From NCBI RefSeq assembly GCF_963678635.1, contig NC_087062.1, forward strand, positions 23,412,370 through 23,476,369: 64,000 bases of DNA, in the 5' to 3' direction. Source of the stretch: Symsagittifera roscoffensis (lineage: Eukaryota; Xenacoelomorpha; Acoela; Convolutidae). Made by a program: the position numbers and the translations under genes. The stretch's first letter is position 1. Every line of letters starts with the position of its first letter. Below, one piece after another: positions 23,111 to 35,410 of this stretch. Under the pieces are notes generated by a model. It did not search any database and was not told where the DNA came from. It saw only the letters and a program-made list of their open reading frames with translations.

Positions 23111-24163
23111 CTACTTCGGGGGAAGCTCCGGTCTTGCCGAACTCTCACGACTCTTTTGTCGCAATCTCTCGCCCAGTTCTCTCAGACGCGATGAGCCGCT
23201 GCTCACCTGACTGTCACTCGAGGTCGAGGTTGGGGTATATCCCGGCAGCTCCACATCCATCAGTGGGCGTATGGGTTGCGTCTCTAGGCTACGCAAGGAA
23301 GACGTTGCGTCATTCGGTATCCAAACTTCCAACCCTTCACTCATGTGTTCTCGGGCCTCGCGGTCAAGATTGAACCGTGCTCTTGCTCTGGGGGCTTCAT
23401 CCACCTCCATACGTGACTCTGGCCTCGAGCTGGTGACCACTCGCTCCTTCGGCCTGGCTCCCTTCTGTGCATCAAGCTCGCGTTGTCGTTGTTCTATTCT
23501 GTCCAATTCCGACCTCAGTTGATCACGATTTGCGGCGTTCTCCCGCACCCTTAACTCCTGTTGATGTTCAGCTTTTTGCATCTCAAGCAACCTCAGAGCC
23601 TGGTCTCGCTCGTTGACCGCCTGGTCCCTTTCCAGCTGAACCTTCTCCCGATCCAGCTTTGCCTGATCCCGATCGAGGTTCGCCTTATTCCTTTCCTTCT
23701 GCGTCTTCTCGAGCTCTTTCTTTAGAACACCTAGATCCGGATATGCCTCGGTCGTCTGTTGCGTTCGTGACATCGATGGCACCCTACTCGAGCTCTGGCT
23801 TGTGGATCTTACTGTTGGCCTAGTCGGTAGTGGGAATTCCCCTGCGCCATATTCGGTATTGTTATTCAGGCCAGGATTCCTTGCCAAGTCAAAACCCCTT
23901 ACTCCTCCATCCACATTCCAAGACAACCATCTGGTCTGTTCTTGGTTCGATATTCCTTCGGTGGTGTAGCCGATCATCAAGACAGCCTCCGTTGCAGACT
24001 CCCTGCACTCACCCTGGTCCTCCAACTGGGGGATGGCATTCAGCATCACCGCCATTCTCTCGTCTATTTGGGTGTAGTCCAAGTCCCTCAGGCGTCTGTA
24101 CAGCTCATCAAGAGTAGGCTTCTTCAGGGCCGCGGGCACGGATTTCCATAATCGGTCTGCCAT
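23111..24163 (-). pseudogene. Cargo frame of element B, first part: N-terminus and coiled coil
   Basis: ATG at 24163 (MADRLW) follows the spliced-type spacer. The segment has 350 residues, an unrecognised N-terminal region, then a coiled coil with LDRDQAKLDREK and LERDQAVNERDQ repeats and a basic/Ser-rich linker. It ends at TAG 23111-23113 just before the SGNH domain. The coiled coil may mediate oligomerisation, as in retroelement ORF1 proteins (inference). Confidence 0.82.
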
Positions 24164-24625
24164 TCTTCGTGACTTCGGGATGTATACAGGTATGTGTTAA
24201 CCAGCTCAAGAATTACCTTACCGACTCAAGTATTACCCAACTCAAGAATTCTCTCGAAATGTTCCCTTGCAAATACTTGCCGTAAGTGCCAATTATCGCG
24301 AGTTCAATCAAGGTTTCTCTCTCTGTTTCTCACTTGATCTGAAAACAGAAAGCATATTGAAACTTGACATGTCATGTTCCTAACCTAGAGACCCCCCTTT
24401 TACCAGTATGGTTAAAATCTTATCATTTTCGTATCACTTAAAACAATTCAATTGGAATTCCCTTAAAAGCATGCAGATTCATTTTATGTTTTAGCACCGT
24501 TAACTCGTTTTAAAATTTAATTGTCATGCCAATCATATCTTAAGATCCCTTTACCTGCGCCGCACCCCAGTACCTAACTCAAGACTCCTCCCTCACACCC
24601 GACTCGATACCCCCATGTACCCGAC
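24164..24625 (-). other. Spacer between pol and cargo frame of element B, with putative intron
   Basis: No gene is seen. Read on the minus strand it has donor CAG|GTAAAGG (G at 24554) and acceptor TTCTGTTTTCAG (ending at 24339), spaced 216 bases, as in A. The AATTCTTGAG repeats before the ATG are also kept. Confidence 0.6.
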
Positions 24626-26313
24626 TCAGGCGATGCTCAAGTAGTACTTCTTATGAAGATACACCATTATCTCAGTTTCTGCAAAGACCACATGTAGGAT
24701 AGCGTACAATTCCCTCGGGCTCAGTTTGCCCCTGTTCGGGTCATACACCGGCATTGAGACTTCTGTTATCCCTCTTTCAATCATGAAGTCTCGTAATCTT
24801 GTTAGTGCCAATATCACGTGTTCGGGATCGATTGTGTTCCTGTCATTGACCCTCGTTACTAGGAAGCACAGATATTTGCCCGGGACTTGTGCCACTGACG
24901 GTGGAAGCGCTGCCATCCCTCCCAGTCCTGGTCTCTGTCTGAACAGAAACTCTACATTCTGGTACTCTCTTTTGAAGTCAGCTTCCAATCTTGATTTGAA
25001 ACTCATGTCCGCCGTGATGCAGATCGCACTGGTCCTGTTTGACAGGATGAAGTCGCTATCTGTTATCATGATGTTCTCCGAGTATTCATTGGGTATTTCG
25101 AATTTCGTTTTGAAATTCCGACCTATAGTAGGCTCTGGCTCTTCTTCCTCCAGTTCCAATTCGCTCGTTTCTCTCACTTCCTTGAGCTTCTTTATCATCA
25201 AATTTTCGGTGTGGGTAAGTCCTACCCCCACTCCCCGGACAAAAATATTTATCGACGTCCCCGTCGATGTTGTCGGGTCTGAATTGTCCTGAGGAATGTC
25301 CAGTGGCCTGTCTGTTGCCGTCCATCCGAAAGGAGGGTCCTCTGTCTTCATGTAATTTGCTGCTGATACATCGACTTGCTGAATGCTTTGTCCTTCGCGG
25401 CTCTCGTCTTTGACATCACGCATCCACTCTAGAATCCTCAAGTTCGTGTTCTCCCTCCTCTCTATCTCACTCTGTTCGAGATCCGTTTCTACTTCTGGCG
25501 TCGAGTAATCATCCTGCGGATAATGACCACCATCGTCAATGACCTGCCATTCCTCTCCGGCTTCCAGTTCGCCTGCCTTCAGTAATTCCTCGCCCAAATT
25601 GTCTGGCTGTATCTTATCGATCAAGAAGTCATCCCCGTACCTGTTGTACCTCATGCCGGTGCGTTTACGATTGCCAGTCCTGGTTTCCGGTGGTGTTGGT
25701 CGATCCGGCTCCATCCACTTCGGCACCTCGTCTTGCTCCGGGTCGTTCCAGTCTTCTTCTACAAATGATCCTGCATCAGACCCCACTCCTATCTTTTCAT
25801 TGTCGTCCAAACTCAAGTTCTCATTACCATCATTTTTCTCTCGAGTACCTTTCTCATTCACTTCCCACGCTGGCTCTACCACCAGGTACTCAAGACCCTC
25901 CATGTCCTTCGGTATGCACCAATCCTCTGGGGACGGGACGTGAGGCTTCAGATTCTCATAATGTGCCGCTCGCCCAGTACTCAAGCGATAGAACCGTCCT
26001 TGTTGATGAACCTCCGTTATCATGAATGGTCCCCTCCACTTCTTGAGTAGTTTCTTTGTTCCCTTGGGCGGTATTACATTTTGGAAGACCCACACGTATT
26101 GGCCCACTTCATATGGCTTTGCTCTTAATATTTTTTCGTCGTATTTCCTGCGTTGCCTCATTTGCGCTTGCGCCGTGTTCCTCCTGCATAGCTCGTTCAA
26201 CTCCTGTTGTCTTTTGATCGCTTCTTTCACGTATGCCTGAGGCGACGTCCTTTTCCCCTCGTATTCCGGGTAAAAGAATGTCAGAGGCATTTCTCTCTCC
26301 CTGCCCGTCAAAT
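24626..26313 (-). pseudogene. pol: pol of element B, part 2: integrase C-terminus, acidic tail and macro-like module
   Basis: A single-base loss near 26313 (ATGTTGAC in A, ATTTGAC here) moves the rest of pol to another frame. This segment holds LTGRER...PEYEGKRTSPQ, the GPY/F module (KKWRGPF), the acidic tail, FVRGVGVGLTHTENL and, unbroken, the macro-like module at about 25075-24629 ending YYLSIA. It proves that the module is joined in frame to the integrase tail, since the stop seen in A is absent. The internal polypurine motif lies at 25231-25240. The frame upstream of 26313 in this register is not coding. Confidence 0.87.
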
Positions 26314-29300
26314 CATGAAAGGACTGATGCCCGTAGTTGAGTGCTGTGTACTGTTGTAGGCTCCTACTACCTGTGGCAGGTATTTGTCCCAGTCCGTCAT
26401 GTATCTTGAGCAGTACACCCTTAACATGTTGACCAGTGTCCTGTTTTGTCTCTCTACCAACCCATTGGTCTGCGGGTGATAGGTCGTCGAGTGTGCTTGA
26501 GCAATGTGCGATCTCTTCATCAATTCTTTTGTCAAGTCCCCCACAAAAGCTTTGCCGTTGTCCGACTGGAAAGTCATTGGACAACCATACCGCGATATCC
26601 AATGCGTTATCAGATGATCACATGTCTCTTCGGCCGAGGCTGTCTGGCACGGAACCGCTTCCGCCAACTTTGTGAAGTGATCTATTATAACCAGTATCTG
26701 GTTGTATCCCGACTCTGTCATGCAGATTTTTTGATGGTCTATCTGCACCACTTCATCGAACTCCGAGCTCTCAACGGACTTGAGGGGAAACTTCATCTTC
26801 CTTGGGTCTTTTACCTGGAGACATGCCAGGCAGGCATTCACCCATCTCTCGCAAGCTTTTCTCATTCCTGGCCAATCAAATCTGTGAAGTATCCTTTGTT
26901 GTACTTTGTCTATCCCCTGGTGACCCATCTGGTCGTGTGATCTGAAAAGCACCTCTGTCTGGTACAATTGTGGTAGTATGATGAGGTTGTGTTTGTGTAA
27001 TATCTTTTCCTCATCTCTCCTCTTGCACGCTACCACTCCATCAGCTGTGTGATAAAGTAAGTCTTTCTTTTCTTTGTAGAACTGGCTCAAGATCTTGTAG
27101 CTGTCTTCCTCAAGTTCCCCCTTCTCCTTGACCCCCGACTGGATCCATTTGGAGAGGTTACTTGTCATTTTGTCATTCTTCTGGGCTCTTATTAGGTCTG
27201 ACAGCCTATATCTTGCCTTGACATGCTCCTTTAGCGCCATGATCTGTCCATTCATCTCACCAGGGTTGTGGATGTCATCACTCAGTTTCACGCATATCAT
27301 CCTTTTCACGATTTTCATATCATCTTCTGGCACCAGATTCGTTCTGATGTTTGAGTTGCATGATAGTTCCCTGAATGGTTTCCTTGCGACCGCAATTTTC
27401 TCAAGTTCCTCACCACCTCGCATCTCCTGTATGTCCATGTTGTATGTTCCTGAAGATGGATCCGTCTGTAACTCCCTGTCGTGGTGCCTTGTCTTCTCGT
27501 CCGCCAGTATCATGCACAGACTGTCCTGGTTTTCGCTGCTCTCATCCGAGTCTTCATCCCATCCTTCACGCTCCCCGGACAATTTTCCTTCTCCGGTTCC
27601 TTCTTCCGTGAACCTGGAACACTCCCCGGACTCTTGACCTAGTCCCACGTGTTCAGTATCTTCCTTGAACGTCACTTTCTTTTTCCTAACCTTGGTCTGC
27701 TCCAGAATGTCTTCGGGGATTTTGTCAACTAGTGACCGCACGACATCTTTGCTGTCAGTGACGCTTCCTCTTGATGAGTCAGTATCGTTCACTGTCTCTT
27801 TTCTCCGAAGTATAGTGAATTCCGGTTTCTCTTTACCCTTCTCCTGGATCACTGGCTTATCATCTGATAGTTTCTCGAGCAACCTCATTAAGTCATCATC
27901 TATCTGTGCAGTTCCTGCTTCCACCTGGCTAAGATCATAGCCTTTTGCCTTGAGCGTCTCCTTCACGATCTTCGACTTGAGTATAATCTCAATCGGAATC
28001 CTCTTGCTCTTCCTCAAGATGGTCTTCTCTGGAGGCTCTTTAGGCAATTCAGGATGATCTTCTATCGGTTTGCCTGACTTGTCCAGCCATCTCGTGAGTG
28101 GAAGACTGTCGTACGTTTCCTTGTTCATGAATGAGAAGCCATCTTTGATTTCAGGTCTGTCTGCTTCTCTTTGCTCTTGTCTCTCATAGAACTCCGTCTT
28201 CTTACTCAAGCTGTCGGCATTCTGATGTTTATCTCGCGTTCTATGCTCAATTATCATGTTGTATCCCTCCAGGCGAACTATCCACCTCCCAATGTAACTT
28301 TGGTCCATTGAGTACGTTTTCAGCCAGCTCAGTGCTCTGTTGTCGACTCGCAACTTGAATGGCTCACTGCCCAGGTACGCCCTGTATTTCTCGACAAAGG
28401 TAACCACCGCGAACATCTCAGCTTTCGGTGCTCCGTACTTCATTTCCGTGTCACTCAGGACTTTGCTCCCGTACGCTATTGGTCTCAAGACTGTCTTCCC
28501 ATTCCATTCTTGTTCTTGGTGGAGAATCCCAGAAATCGCGACTACCGACGCATCCGTGTCTAGCACGTACATCCCTTTCTCAGTCGGCATACCCAGTACT
28601 GGTGCCTCACATAGCTCTTTCTTTATCCTCTGGAATGACTCTTCTGCTGCGTTGTTCCACGTGAACTTCTTGCCCTTGTGTCTCATTAATTGTTGCATCG
28701 GGTATACCTTGTCTGCATAGCCTTTGATGAACTCTCTATAATAGTTAGCGAAACCCAGGAAGCTCATCAACTGGTGCTCTGTCTTCGGTGATTTCCAGGT
28801 CAGGACTGCTTCCACGGCGTCCGTATCAGGTCTGATGCCGTGCTTGTCTACCATCCTGCCCAAGTATTTTATTGAGTCCTTGAGTATCTCGCACTTTGAT
28901 GGTTTACACTTTAGCCCCGACCTCTTCATGCATGTAAAAACTTCGTCTAGTCTCTCAATGTGGTCTTCCAGTGTTGGCGTCGCTATTACCACGTCATCCA
29001 CGTAGCACATTACCAGATTGCCATCCTTCTTCGTTACGCCTATCAGCGCGTGTGCCATCAACCGCTGAAACGTGGCTGTGGCATTGCAAAGTCCAAACGG
29101 CATCCGTTTCCATTGAAACAGACCCAACTCGCAGGCAAACCCTGTCTTGTCCCTGTCCTGCTTCCTTAGTGGTACTTGCCAAAAGGCCGAGCCTAAATCA
29201 AGAGTCGTAAAAATTTTTGCATCACCTAACTTCGAGAGGCTCTCATCAATCCTAGGTATGGGATAGGCATCCTTCACCGTGACGGAGTTCAGGTATCGAA

Positions 29301-30831
29301 AGTCACAACAAAACCTCAACTGGTCGCCTTTCTTTTTGGCCATCACTACTCCACACGCCCACGGTGACTTGGATGGTTCTATCATGTCATACTCTAGTAA
29401 CGTCTCGATCTCTTTTCTACACGCGTCCGATTTGTGTGGGGTCATGCGCCTCGCCCCCTCCCTGTGTGGTACCGCGTTTTCCTCAAGTTCTATTTCATGC
29501 TCAACGAAATTACAACACCCGATATCCGCCTTATGCCTCGAAAAAACTTCCTCGTTCCGCTCTAGTACGTCCTTGATGGCTTCGAGCTGTTCATCTTTCA
29601 GTTTGCCCCTCAAATGTTCAATCTCCGGCAGGACCGGTTTTTCATTTTGCATTTCATCTAGTGTGGGTCGCTCTGGAAAGTTCGAACAGCTCGAAAGACC
29701 ATCATCCGTTTCTGACTTAAGTGATTTAATAAGACCTGAAGAATCTTTTATTTTCTGCAATCGTCTCAAGATACAAATTTTGTCCCTGTGATTGGGGCAA
29801 TCAACAACTTCATTTTGTTTTGAATTCTCAATTGTTTCATATCGAGTTTTAACCGGTAAAGCATATCCCAGTTTCCTCCCTCTTTGTATCGTGATCGGTA
29901 TATCAAGGGTATTCAACAAGACACTGACGCAGAGGCCGCTCTTCGTTATCGAAAATGATCTTCCTAAAACAGCAGCACTTTGACTATTAGGATTCGGAAC
30001 TATGCACACTTGCTTGTTGTCACTTAGTTCATTGTTATTTTTCATCCTCAAACTTACGATTGCCGCTTCATTAGCTTTTAGCCTCACCCTCCTACTCAAG
30101 AATACCGGTGCTTTGTTTTCATTTGCCATTATTAAATTTACCGGTTTGATTGCGTACCTCCTATCCGGGTTCCGTATCCTGAACATTGCGTTATTTAAAT
30201 CAATCGTTACGTCGAAATTCCTGATGAAGTCTCTGCCCAAAATGAATTGGTCAGATTCATCTAGGTTTTCTACCACGATAAAGCTCATCCACAGGTTACG
30301 TTCCCCCAAATTGAGGGCTATTATCGGCGTCCTGCCCAGCACCCGTAGGGCCCCTTTGTTTGCAGCTGACAGCCGTATTCTCGAGTCTATCAAGTCACCT
30401 TTGTCAAAGCCCATCTTCTCCCAAGTTTCGATTGGTATAACGCTCAAGACTGCTCCCGTGTCGAGCAACCCACGCAACTGAGTCTTTTTGCCACTTATAT
30501 CCAGCACGTGCCCTGTCACATCTGCCTCCGTCCCGATGTGCATTGCATCTTCCTCAAGCATGGCGCAGTGTCCAATCGATCTCACTTTCAATTCTTCTTT
30601 CCCTACGTAGATTTGTCCAATCAGGTCTTCGTCACATGTTATCATCGTCTTGGTATAGATGTTAATCCCATCTATATTTAGCATCACCTCGTGTGGACCG
30701 TAAGCTTCAGTATATCTGCTATCAACACGTACCGACTTGCTGCCCCCTCTCATGAGTAGTGCTCTCAGTGCTCCAGAAGTCGTTTGTGGGCTTATACCAC
30801 TCAAATATGCTGCATACACGTCAATGTGCAT
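26308..30831 (-). pseudogene. pol: pol of element B, part 1: protease, RT, RNase H, integrase core
   Basis: It is open for 1507 codons. The aspartic protease has LLDTGAVLSVIP (DTG at residues 124-126) and FILGRDF. The reverse transcriptase has FTTLDLGSAFWQ and the active site YVDD at 610-613; RNase H follows with VLDTDAS near 757. A long acidic linker leads to integrase with HHCC (RSHDQMGHQG, CLACLQVK) and DD35E (QIDHQK, FQSDNGKAF, HPQTNGLVERQNR). The order PR-RT-RH-IN is that of Ty3/gypsy. It lies in the same frame as gag, separated by one TAG (30838-30840). It is broken only at the very end by the frameshift near 26313. Confidence 0.95.
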
Positions 30832-30837
30832 TATTGT

Positions 30838-32030
30838 CTAGTCGCTCGGCTCGCTCAAGTTTCTGGTTACCTCGTGGCCGCCCACTGTGATTATCGACAT
30901 TATCTTTGCCCCGATTTTCGATATGCCAAAAGGCTTACCTGTCACCATTTTCACAGTATTACAATTCCCGGTCTTTGTTGAGCCCGGTACAGCCTCTGGT
31001 ATTTGTTTCGATCCGGTTAATGCTTCGTTAAAATTCTGTCTTTCTATCTCCAGCTTTAGTCGTTGCTCTATTTCTTTCGCAGCCAGATCCTGTTTCACTT
31101 TGGCAATTGCTTCCGTGGCCGCTTTCTCATAATTTATCTCTAGAGAGTTCCCTGCCGCGGATTCTATGGCATCATTAACATGTGATACAGCTTTCACTGT
31201 CTTCGTCGGCAATTCCGTGCTTGGTGCTCCTAAGTTCCTCGATTCAAATTCGTTTTGCCTGTTCCGCTGATTCTGCACCGCCGCTAATGCCAACTTATGT
31301 TTAGGGTGACTCTGGTCCTTGACCGCTTCCCAGAACAAGGGACAATCCATTCGGAAGTGCCCCTCCTGGTTACAGAAGAAGCATCTTGCGCCTATCTTGA
31401 TGATTAGGCGACTATAGTACTCGTGTTCCTCCATCTGGCTCATGTCCTCCTCATCTGGTGCATATCCTGGACTCTTCATGCCTTGTTTGTATGTTGTGCA
31501 GTCAGCCACGTGGTGATCCGCCGACCCGCAGTTCGCGCATGATCTGCGCTTGTCCATGTCATCTCTAGGTTTGTACCATGACGACCTCTGCGGTTGACTT
31601 CCCCCTTGCGTGTTCCTGTTTTCTGAATACGAGTATTTCTTGGGTTTCATCAGCATGTATTCCCTTGATTTCTGTCTCATTTCTTCTGGGGTTGGTGCGC
31701 TGTCTTTCGACAATGTGTAGTATGTTGCTAACATTGTCCTTAAGTCGTCACTTTTTACCCCATCAATGAACTTCGAGGCAATGCTAAAGTTTCTTCTGTT
31801 TGTCGACTCCTCTGGGTCACTCCTTCTTCTCAAGCTCTCGAGATCATCTAGGAACCGATCTATTGACTCGTCGTCCCTCTGCCTTCTCTTTTCAAATCGC
31901 ATCATCGCTTGGTGACCCTTCATGCCTGACCCGAATCGATTCAGCAATATCTCGAAGATCTTGTCCGCGGTATCGCGTTCTTCTTCTTTCTTCGCAACCA
32001 CGCATTTTAATGCTGTGCCTTCTAAATGGC
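30838..32030 (-). pseudogene. gag: gag of element B, part 2: capsid end and two CCHC knuckles
   Basis: This part carries the capsid-like helices (HLEGTALKCVVAKK, FGSGMKGHQAMMRFEKRRQ, IDRFLDDLESLRRRS) and two nucleocapsid knuckles of the form C-x2-C-x4-H-x4-C (CANCGSADHHVADC and CFFCNQEGHFRMDC). A Lys/Glu-rich tail runs to TAG 30838-30840. Codons directly after the stop are in frame with pol. In C the matching site is a sense codon, so the TAG is either a readthrough stop of family 1 or a mutation. The start near 32030 is a frameshift join, not an initiation site. Confidence 0.9.
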
Positions 32031-33410
32031 TGTGCATGCTTGTCTTTCATCGTTCAAGTTGTCTTGCTCTAGATGTAATCTCATCACTTCCACCCACGTG
32101 TCAATGCATCCATCTGAGTCGTCTTTGAATTCTTTTGGCTTCTTGAATGTTTTTCTTGATTTCCCATCTCTCCTATCGCTCGAGTTAGTGTTCCTCGTGG
32201 CGAAGGCCTCTAGAGTCCTGTTCATCATCTCCCAAGTGTTTGCCCATGTCATAGCATCCGGACCTGCGTTGCTGTTAGCTGTTGAGTCCCCCGGACCAGT
32301 CGTTGTACTTGACATTCCATTCTTCATGATTGTTTTAGCAGCTGTTGGTGCTATGCTCACCGTATCCCGGGTTAAGGGCAACGGTGTCGATTGCCGTTTG
32401 TTCCTTTGTGGTTCCACAAAGTCAACTCTGGTGCCTTGCGTGCGATCCGCTGCCGGTCTTTCTTGTGAGGTAGAATTACTCAAGATTGCATCCAATTTCG
32501 CCTGTATTGCACACGAACTCTCGGCCTGATTTTTGCTGATTGTGTCCATTCTCTTTTCCAGGCTACCTAATTGGCTGTTGACATCATCATATCGGTTTTT
32601 TAACTGTTGCAAATCTTTTTTGATGTTCTTATCTCGTTCTTCATTGGTGGTTTCTACATTATCTGACATCTCCTTGAGTCTCTCTTTTGTTGCCTTGGCC
32701 AGGTTAAAATAACTATCCAGATACTCGTTTTTGTTGTATCTTAATTCTTTTCTTATCACTTCTCTGTCCTCTTCGCTGTGCTTCAGCTTTTTGTCGATCT
32801 GATTCAGTTTCGCCATCAAGTCACCTAGCTCAAGAGTAGCCTCTTCATGGTCAGCCGTCGGTCTTTCTTCGGCCGTCGCTTCTGCTCTAGTTTGCTCCTC
32901 TCTCGGATTGGCTTCTGTCGTCTTCGTGCTCACTGTTCCAAATGTTCGTGCTCTTTCAGCTTTTGGTTCTTCAGTCACGTTCTCTTTCGTTTTTATTCCG
33001 ACCATCATCGCCAACCTTTCTGTAAAGGATGTCTTTTTTACTTGAGAGTCTTCTTTCACCGTTTCTTCGGTGTTGCCTATTGCATCTTCCACGTTGTCTA
33101 TTGGTGAGAATTCTATGGGTTTCGAGTTTGGTTCTTCTGCATTGGGCATTGGAGTTGACTCCGTCGCTATTTTCCTTGTTTCATCAACACTTTGATCAGG
33201 TGTCTCTAGATCAATCTCGATGGTGGGTTCTACTCGTTCCCCTTCCATGCCCTCTCTTGCTCTCTCCGTTGTACTCCTTGTGCTGACCATGTTAACTGAA
33301 AAGTTCTTCTTTGTTATCTTTGGGCCCATTGATGTTGTTTTGCGTAGCGACGAATTATACTTTGCTTCGGTAGGTCTTTTTTCAGCTACCGGTACCCTGC
33401 TCCGCCTCAT
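32022..33410 (-). pseudogene. gag: gag of element B, part 1: N-terminal coiled coil and capsid start
   Basis: It has 462 codons from ATG 33410 (MRRSRVPVAEK). The region is Ser/Thr/Glu-rich, then forms a predicted coiled coil (LMAKLNQIDKKLKHSEEDREVIRKE and following, about residues 195-300). It ends in the start of the capsid (DDSDGCIDTWVEVMRLHLEQDNLNDERQACTA). There it leaves frame near 32030, where C reads through (ERQECSALTSNLEG) and B lacks several bases. Gag would form the particle. Confidence 0.88.
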
Positions 33411-33699
33411 TATTTCTATTTACAATTGCTCTTATTTACAATTTTACTATATACACAATCCTATTCTAAGAATAAAATCTTTCGAGAAAAAAAAAATTTC
33501 TTAAAAAAAAAATATACAACGTGGTGAAAACCTTGTTTCAGTTCTCTTTATTAACTTTTCGAGAAACTTTCCTTATTTGTGGTCCCAACCGTACCTGGTT
33601 CCAATTAGTCTTGTTCTATCTTAATTCTGTCTTAAAACACTTCTTGTAATTTTACTTCAATTTTTATACTGTCCCAAGACTTCCAATTGCCGTCCCTAC

Positions 33700-34350
33700 T
33701 CTTCTTTGTACCGTCCCAGGCTTCTTTCTCCTGTCCCAAGACTGTTCGGTACCGTCCCAGTACTTTCCGGCAGTGTCCCAAGACTCTTGTCCAAGACTAC
33801 TGTCCCAAGGCTAGTGTCCCAAGACCACTGTCCCAAGACTAGTGTCCCAAGACTAGTGTCCCAAGACTAGTGTACCAAGACTACTGTCCCAAGACCCTTG
33901 TCCCAAGACTCCTGTCCCAAGACCCCGTCCCAAGACCCTGTCCCAAGACCCTGTCCCAAGACCCTTGTCCCAAGACCTTGTCCCAAGACCTTGTCCCAAG
34001 ACCCTGTCCCAAGACCTTGTCCCAAGACCCTGTCCCAAGACCTTTTCCCAAGACCCTGTCCCAAGACCCTTGTCCCAAGACCTTGTCCCAAGACCCCGTC
34101 CCAAGACCTTGTCCCAAGACCCCGTCCCAAGACCTTGTCCCAAGACCCTGTCCCAAGACCCTGTCCCAAGACCCTTGTCCCAAGACCTTGTCCCAAGACC
34201 TTGTCCCAAGACCCTGTCCCAAGACCCTTGTCCCAAGACCCTGTACCAAGACCCTGTCCCAAGACCACTGTCCCAAGACTGTACTGTCCCAAGACTGTCC
34301 CCAGACTGCTCTGTCCTAAGACTTCTTCGGCACTGTCCCAAGACTGTTGA
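33700..34350. repeat. Minisatellite of about 13 bases, CTGTCCCAAGACC
   Basis: Dozens of near-identical 12-14 base units (CTGTCCCAAGAC with one or two extra C or T) are dense from about 33790 to 34300 and scattered to either side. All six frames stay open here only because the unit lacks stops. The array lies in the B leader 5' of gag. Confidence 0.93.
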
Positions 34351-35220
34351 CAAGTGTCTGGGTGGTGGGACTTCTTTCCTCTTCGTTATGGGGACTTCTT
34401 GATTCGCCGTACCTTGTACCACCACTCAAGCTCTAGTAAAATTTTCCCAAAATCCTCTCTTAAAAGCCAAATGCTGACCCCCCTTTTTCTTATTTCTCTT
34501 TTTGGCTACCTCTATTTCAATGTTCCAAGTAACTTGAGACCAAAACCTGTGCGCAGGTATCTTGTGATCACCTGTTCGTACAAAATTTTAACACAAATCC
34601 TCACCAAAATGCAACAAAAATCTAAGCAAGAAAAAGTAATAAAAACAGAAAGATGAGCCCACCTAAAATTTAAAGGTGACAAATGTCTACCTCCTATCTA
34701 AAAAAAATGTCTGGTACCTAATTGTCACGCGTTTCCTTCCCCCCTGCTAGCGATCTTATGGGATATTACAAAAACTGTCTATGTCCCTTCCCCCCTACCA
34801 ATCCGACCAGGGTACCTTCCTTAACTCGGGTTCAAATTTCGATATCCACCTAATATTACCAACGCGTGTTAATGTCTAATGTAACTAAGTCAACGATGTC
34901 GACTAGTTAGTTACTCTAATTTCCCCCTTTTTACAATTTACAACCGCCAACCTCTAACTTAACCAGCCCCCCTTCTAACCTCCCCCCTTTTTAGCCCCCC
35001 TTCTTAAGCCTAAAATTACCTTAAGCGCCGGGTGCTAAACCTCTCAAGAGAAAACCGTAGACCTGTCTCCAGGCCTGCTCAAGTAAAAACGTTCCTCAAA
35101 ACCGGGGGATGTCGCTTATCCTATTTTACACTTATCTCCTATAATGTAATGTGGATTTTAACGATACCCGTTCTGCCCAACTTGAGAACTCGAGAATTGC
35201 CAAATCCTTCTTGGCTGCTT

Positions 35221-35410
35221 TCCCACTCGACTGGTCACCTGTTCCAGTCCAGTCTCCTATTGGTTCAGCTCAAGTGCTCCTGAACCACTTTCCCACTCGG
35301 CTGGTCACCTCTTCCAGTCAAGTCTCCTATTGGTTCAGCTCAAGTGCTCCTGAACCACTTTCCCACTCGGCTGGTCACCTCTTCCAGTCAAGTCTCCTTG
35401 TTGTCCAGCT
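35221..35410. repeat. Tandem repeat, 70-base unit, about 2.7 copies
   Basis: Copies start with TCCCACTCG at 35221, 35291 and 35361. Copies two and three are nearly identical until the third breaks off at TCTCCTTGTTG. The array is in the B leader. Confidence 0.9.

Noticed and set aside
15293-24163. Retroviral-type envelope glycoprotein in the post-pol frame
   Set aside because: No signal peptide, furin-like cleavage site, fusion peptide or C-terminal membrane anchor could be seen.
26314-26602. Extra N-terminal residues of the 26602-24626 open frame
   Set aside because: They are integrase core read out of frame; true coding in this register begins after the frameshift near 26313.
33700-34350. 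CRISPR-like array
   Set aside because: Units are contiguous 12-14 base repeats with no unique spacers, in a eukaryotic context.
33853-34425. Long open frames on both strands, e.g. repeated LGQGLGTGSWD peptides
   Set aside because: They are translations of the 13-base GTCCCAAGAC minisatellite, which lacks stops in all frames; not genes.
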